Origin: Gluconacetobacter johannae
GTDB lineage: Bacteria; Pseudomonadota; Alphaproteobacteria; Acetobacterales; Acetobacteraceae
Assembly (NCBI RefSeq): GCF_014174305.1
Contig: NZ_JABEQH010000010.1
Location: 78,938 to 142,937 of the forward strand
DNA length: 64,000 nucleotides
Direction of reading: 5' to 3'
A model generated the notes under the pieces. That model was not told where the DNA came from, did no database searches, and saw only the letters and a program-made list of their open reading frames with translations. Below, piece by piece: positions 62,538 to 64,000 of this stretch (the first letter of the stretch is position 1; every line of letters starts with the position of its first letter). Both the position numbers and the translations under genes were made by a program.

Positions 62538-62927
62538 ATGCCAGCCGCTTCACAGATCAAGGCACTCATCGTCGACGACCAGTCTTCCATCCGCCAGGTC
62601 CTGGCCAACAGCCTGGCGCAACTTGGTTTCATGAGTATCGCACAGAGGAAGGACGGCAAGGAGGCGCTCGAATATCTTGAGCAGAATCCGACGCATCTGG
62701 TCATCTCGGACTTCAACATGCCGGTCATGGATGGGCTGGCATTGCTGCGCGCCGTGCGTGGCAACCCGGCGATCCAGAGAGTGGCATTCATCATCCTGAC
62801 CAGCGAGGCCAGCAGGGATCTTGTTCAGGACGCCGTCAAGGCCGGCGTGAACAATTTCCTGGCCAAGCCATACACCGTGGCGAAACTGCGCGAGGTCCTG
62901 GAAAAGGTATTCGGACCCATAACGTGA
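62538..62927 (+). CDS. cheY2: Chemotaxis response regulator CheY2
   Basis: 129 residues, single receiver. VDDQSSI, the phosphoacceptor DFNMPVMDG, ILTSEA and AKPYTV are intact. In Sinorhizobium the CheY encoded here binds the motor; the same is inferred. It overlaps cheD (GTGA). Start set by GAGAACGAGAAG upstream of the ATG. Confidence 0.95.
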   Translation: MPAASQIKALIVDDQSSIRQVLANSLAQLGFMSIAQRKDGKEALEYLEQNPTHLVISDFNMPVMDGLALLRAVRGNPAIQRVAFIILTSEASRDLVQDAVKAGVNNFLAKPYTVAKLREVLEKVFGPIT

Positions 62928-63484
62928 CGCACAAGTCCAAAGTTACGACGGTTGTGCAGGGCGATGTCGCGATCTCGGACGACCCTTCGGTCGTCCTTGG
63001 CACTGTCCTCGGATCCTGTATTTCGGTCTGCATATTCGATCCGATCGCCCATATCGGCGGCATGAACCATTTTCTGCTGCCTGGCAGCGGCGAAGGCCAT
63101 GACGAAACGGCGATGCGGTTCGGCGTCCATTCGATGGAAATGCTGGTGAACGGGATCCTCAAGGCGGGCGGAAGCCGCCATCGTCTTCTGTGCAAGGCGT
63201 TCGGGGGCGCCGCCGTCGTGCCGACGCTCGGCCGCATCGGGCAGGAGAACATCTCTTTCATCCAGCATTATCTTTCGGACGAAGGCATAAACTGCATCTC
63301 GCAGAGCCTCGGCGGCACCCAGGCCCGGCGGGTTCGTTTCTGGCCGACCACGGGCCGGGCGCAGCAGAATCTGGTGCACGATGCCCAGAGCATCGGCCGT
63401 CAGGAGGTCGACTACAGCCGGCGCGAGGCGGAAGCCGAGCAAAAATGGGCAAGGGAATGCGGCTCCGATATCGAACTGTTCTGA
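62924..63484 (+). CDS. cheD: Chemoreceptor glutamine deamidase CheD
   Basis: 186 residues from a GTG. The cysteine and histidine of the active site are in VLGSCISVCIFD and GGMNHFLLP. It deamidates receptor glutamines. The C-terminus ends CGSDIELF, an acidic-LF tail like that of the next gene's product. Confidence 0.94.
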   Translation: MTHKSKVTTVVQGDVAISDDPSVVLGTVLGSCISVCIFDPIAHIGGMNHFLLPGSGEGHDETAMRFGVHSMEMLVNGILKAGGSRHRLLCKAFGGAAVVPTLGRIGQENISFIQHYLSDEGINCISQSLGGTQARRVRFWPTTGRAQQNLVHDAQSIGRQEVDYSRREAEAEQKWARECGSDIELF

Positions 63485-63512
63485 CCGGCACGGCATCGAG
63501 AGGGAGACCACG

Positions 63513-63893
63513 ATGGAAACGCATTCCGCAGGCGCGCGGGACACACCCAGCCCGGAGATGACGATGCAGGAGGTCCTCGGGCGGGTCGCATCGCTTCTGG
63601 AACTGGCCTGTGGAGACCTCCTCGATGCTCAGCGCGCGGTAGACGAATGCTTGCAGACTCATGCACTTGGCGACAAGGGGGCACGCGATCTGCAGAAGCT
63701 GGACCTGGCGACACAGACGGTCGACGCCGTCGCGACGGTTCTGCGGAACCTGATGTCCTGTTCCGAGGTCGCAACCCCCGTGCAGGGCATCGGCCTGTAT
63801 GATGGGGTGAAGCTTGACGAGGTCGTGCGGGTGTTGCGGGGCGACAACGCCCTGGGCACGACGCAGCGTTCCGGCGAAGTCGATCTGTTCTGA
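63513..63893 (+). CDS. cheT: CheT-like chemotaxis protein with CheZ-type DxxxQ motif
   Basis: 126 residues, mainly helical. KLDLATQTVDAVATVLRNLM contains D64-L-A-T-Q68, which resembles the DxxxQ phosphatase motif of CheZ. The C-terminus is SGEVDLF, comparable to the CheY-binding tail of CheZ. It sits after cheD exactly as cheT does in Sinorhizobium, where CheT aids CheY dephosphorylation. Identity is by synteny and motif; AGGGAG precedes the ATG. Confidence 0.7.
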   Translation: METHSAGARDTPSPEMTMQEVLGRVASLLELACGDLLDAQRAVDECLQTHALGDKGARDLQKLDLATQTVDAVATVLRNLMSCSEVATPVQGIGLYDGVKLDEVVRVLRGDNALGTTQRSGEVDLF

Positions 63894-64000
63894 GAGTATC
63901 CGTTGTGATCAAGCGGCTTTTGGCGTCCAGAGGCGGTTGTCCCGCAACAGCGCGTTGGCGAGAACGATGAGTTTTCGCATGATGGCGGTAATGGCGACTT
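63894..64000 (-). mobile_element. IS110-family insertion sequence, end only
   Basis: Only the 3' end of the transposase gene and about 15 bp beyond it lie in the window. IS110-group elements have short, non-palindromic ends close to the transposase stop, so the element boundary probably lies just after the cheT stop (63893). The bridge RNA of the element would be outside the window. Confidence 0.65.
63909..64000 (-). CDS. IS110-family transposase, C-terminal fragment
   Basis: On the minus strand the last 29 codons before the stop read VAITAIMRKLIVLANALLRD, then NRLWTPKAA. This is the typical C-terminal end of IS110-family DEDD transposases (the MRKLIVLANALLRD block). The gene continues beyond the window, so integrity cannot be judged. 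Confidence 0.85.
   Translation of the reverse strand, partial: VAITAIMRKLIVLANALLRDNRLWTPKAA

Overview
The window comes from a GC-rich alphaproteobacterium, most likely an acetic-acid bacterium (Acetobacteraceae, Gluconacetobacter-like). Evidence is the hopanoid-associated hpnL/hpnN pair, the ribBA fusion behind an FMN riboswitch, and a che operon in the alphaproteobacterial order (mcp-cheS-cheY-cheA-cheW-cheR-cheB-cheY-cheD-cheT). The species is inference; no rRNA gene is present.

Positions 1-27425 look like core chromosome of very high GC. A compact four-gene cluster (glycosyltransferase on +, methyltransferase/PIG-L deacetylase/acyl-CoA dehydrogenase on -) precedes yigZ-radA and mlaE-mlaF on the minus strand. 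Then come ugd, a TetR-controlled efflux/membrane-protein pair with a perfect palindromic operator, fdhD plus an FdhF/YdeP-type molybdo-oxidoreductase, a DUF3297 gene with sulfide:quinone oxidoreductase, hpnN and hpnL, and the riboflavin operon ribD-ribE-ribBA-ribH under an FMN riboswitch. An entericidin-like lipoprotein, a sodium/solute symporter, a serine hydrolase and a thioesterase end at a tRNA-Arg(ACG).

Positions 27590-63893 form one motility block of visibly lower GC and looser codon use. It holds fliF-G-H-N-O-P, flgG-flgA-flgH, flgF, flgK-flgL, fliL-fliM-DUF6468, flagellin, flgB-flgC, flgI-flgJ-flgN-like, flhA and the whole che operon. Embedded in it are a GT25-like transferase, a TPR plus GT9-like transferase (flagellin glycosylation candidates), a lytic transglycosylase standing in for the missing FlgJ muramidase domain, and a CtrA/FtcR-type regulator whose receiver has lost its phosphoacceptor aspartate. 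Many flagellar genes (flgD, flgE, fliE, fliI, fliQ, fliR, flhB, motAB) are not in the window. The block ends 15 bp before the 3' end of an IS110-family transposase gene.

Signals beyond genes: a dispersed palindromic intergenic repeat family with at least four copies; near-identical FNR-like boxes upstream of fliF and of the che operon; an intrinsic terminator on the minus strand at 6714-6742 with no gene upstream to terminate; a structured flagellin 3' UTR; and a CheZ-like DxxxQ motif plus a C-terminal acidic-LF tail in the CheT candidate, the tail being shared with CheD.
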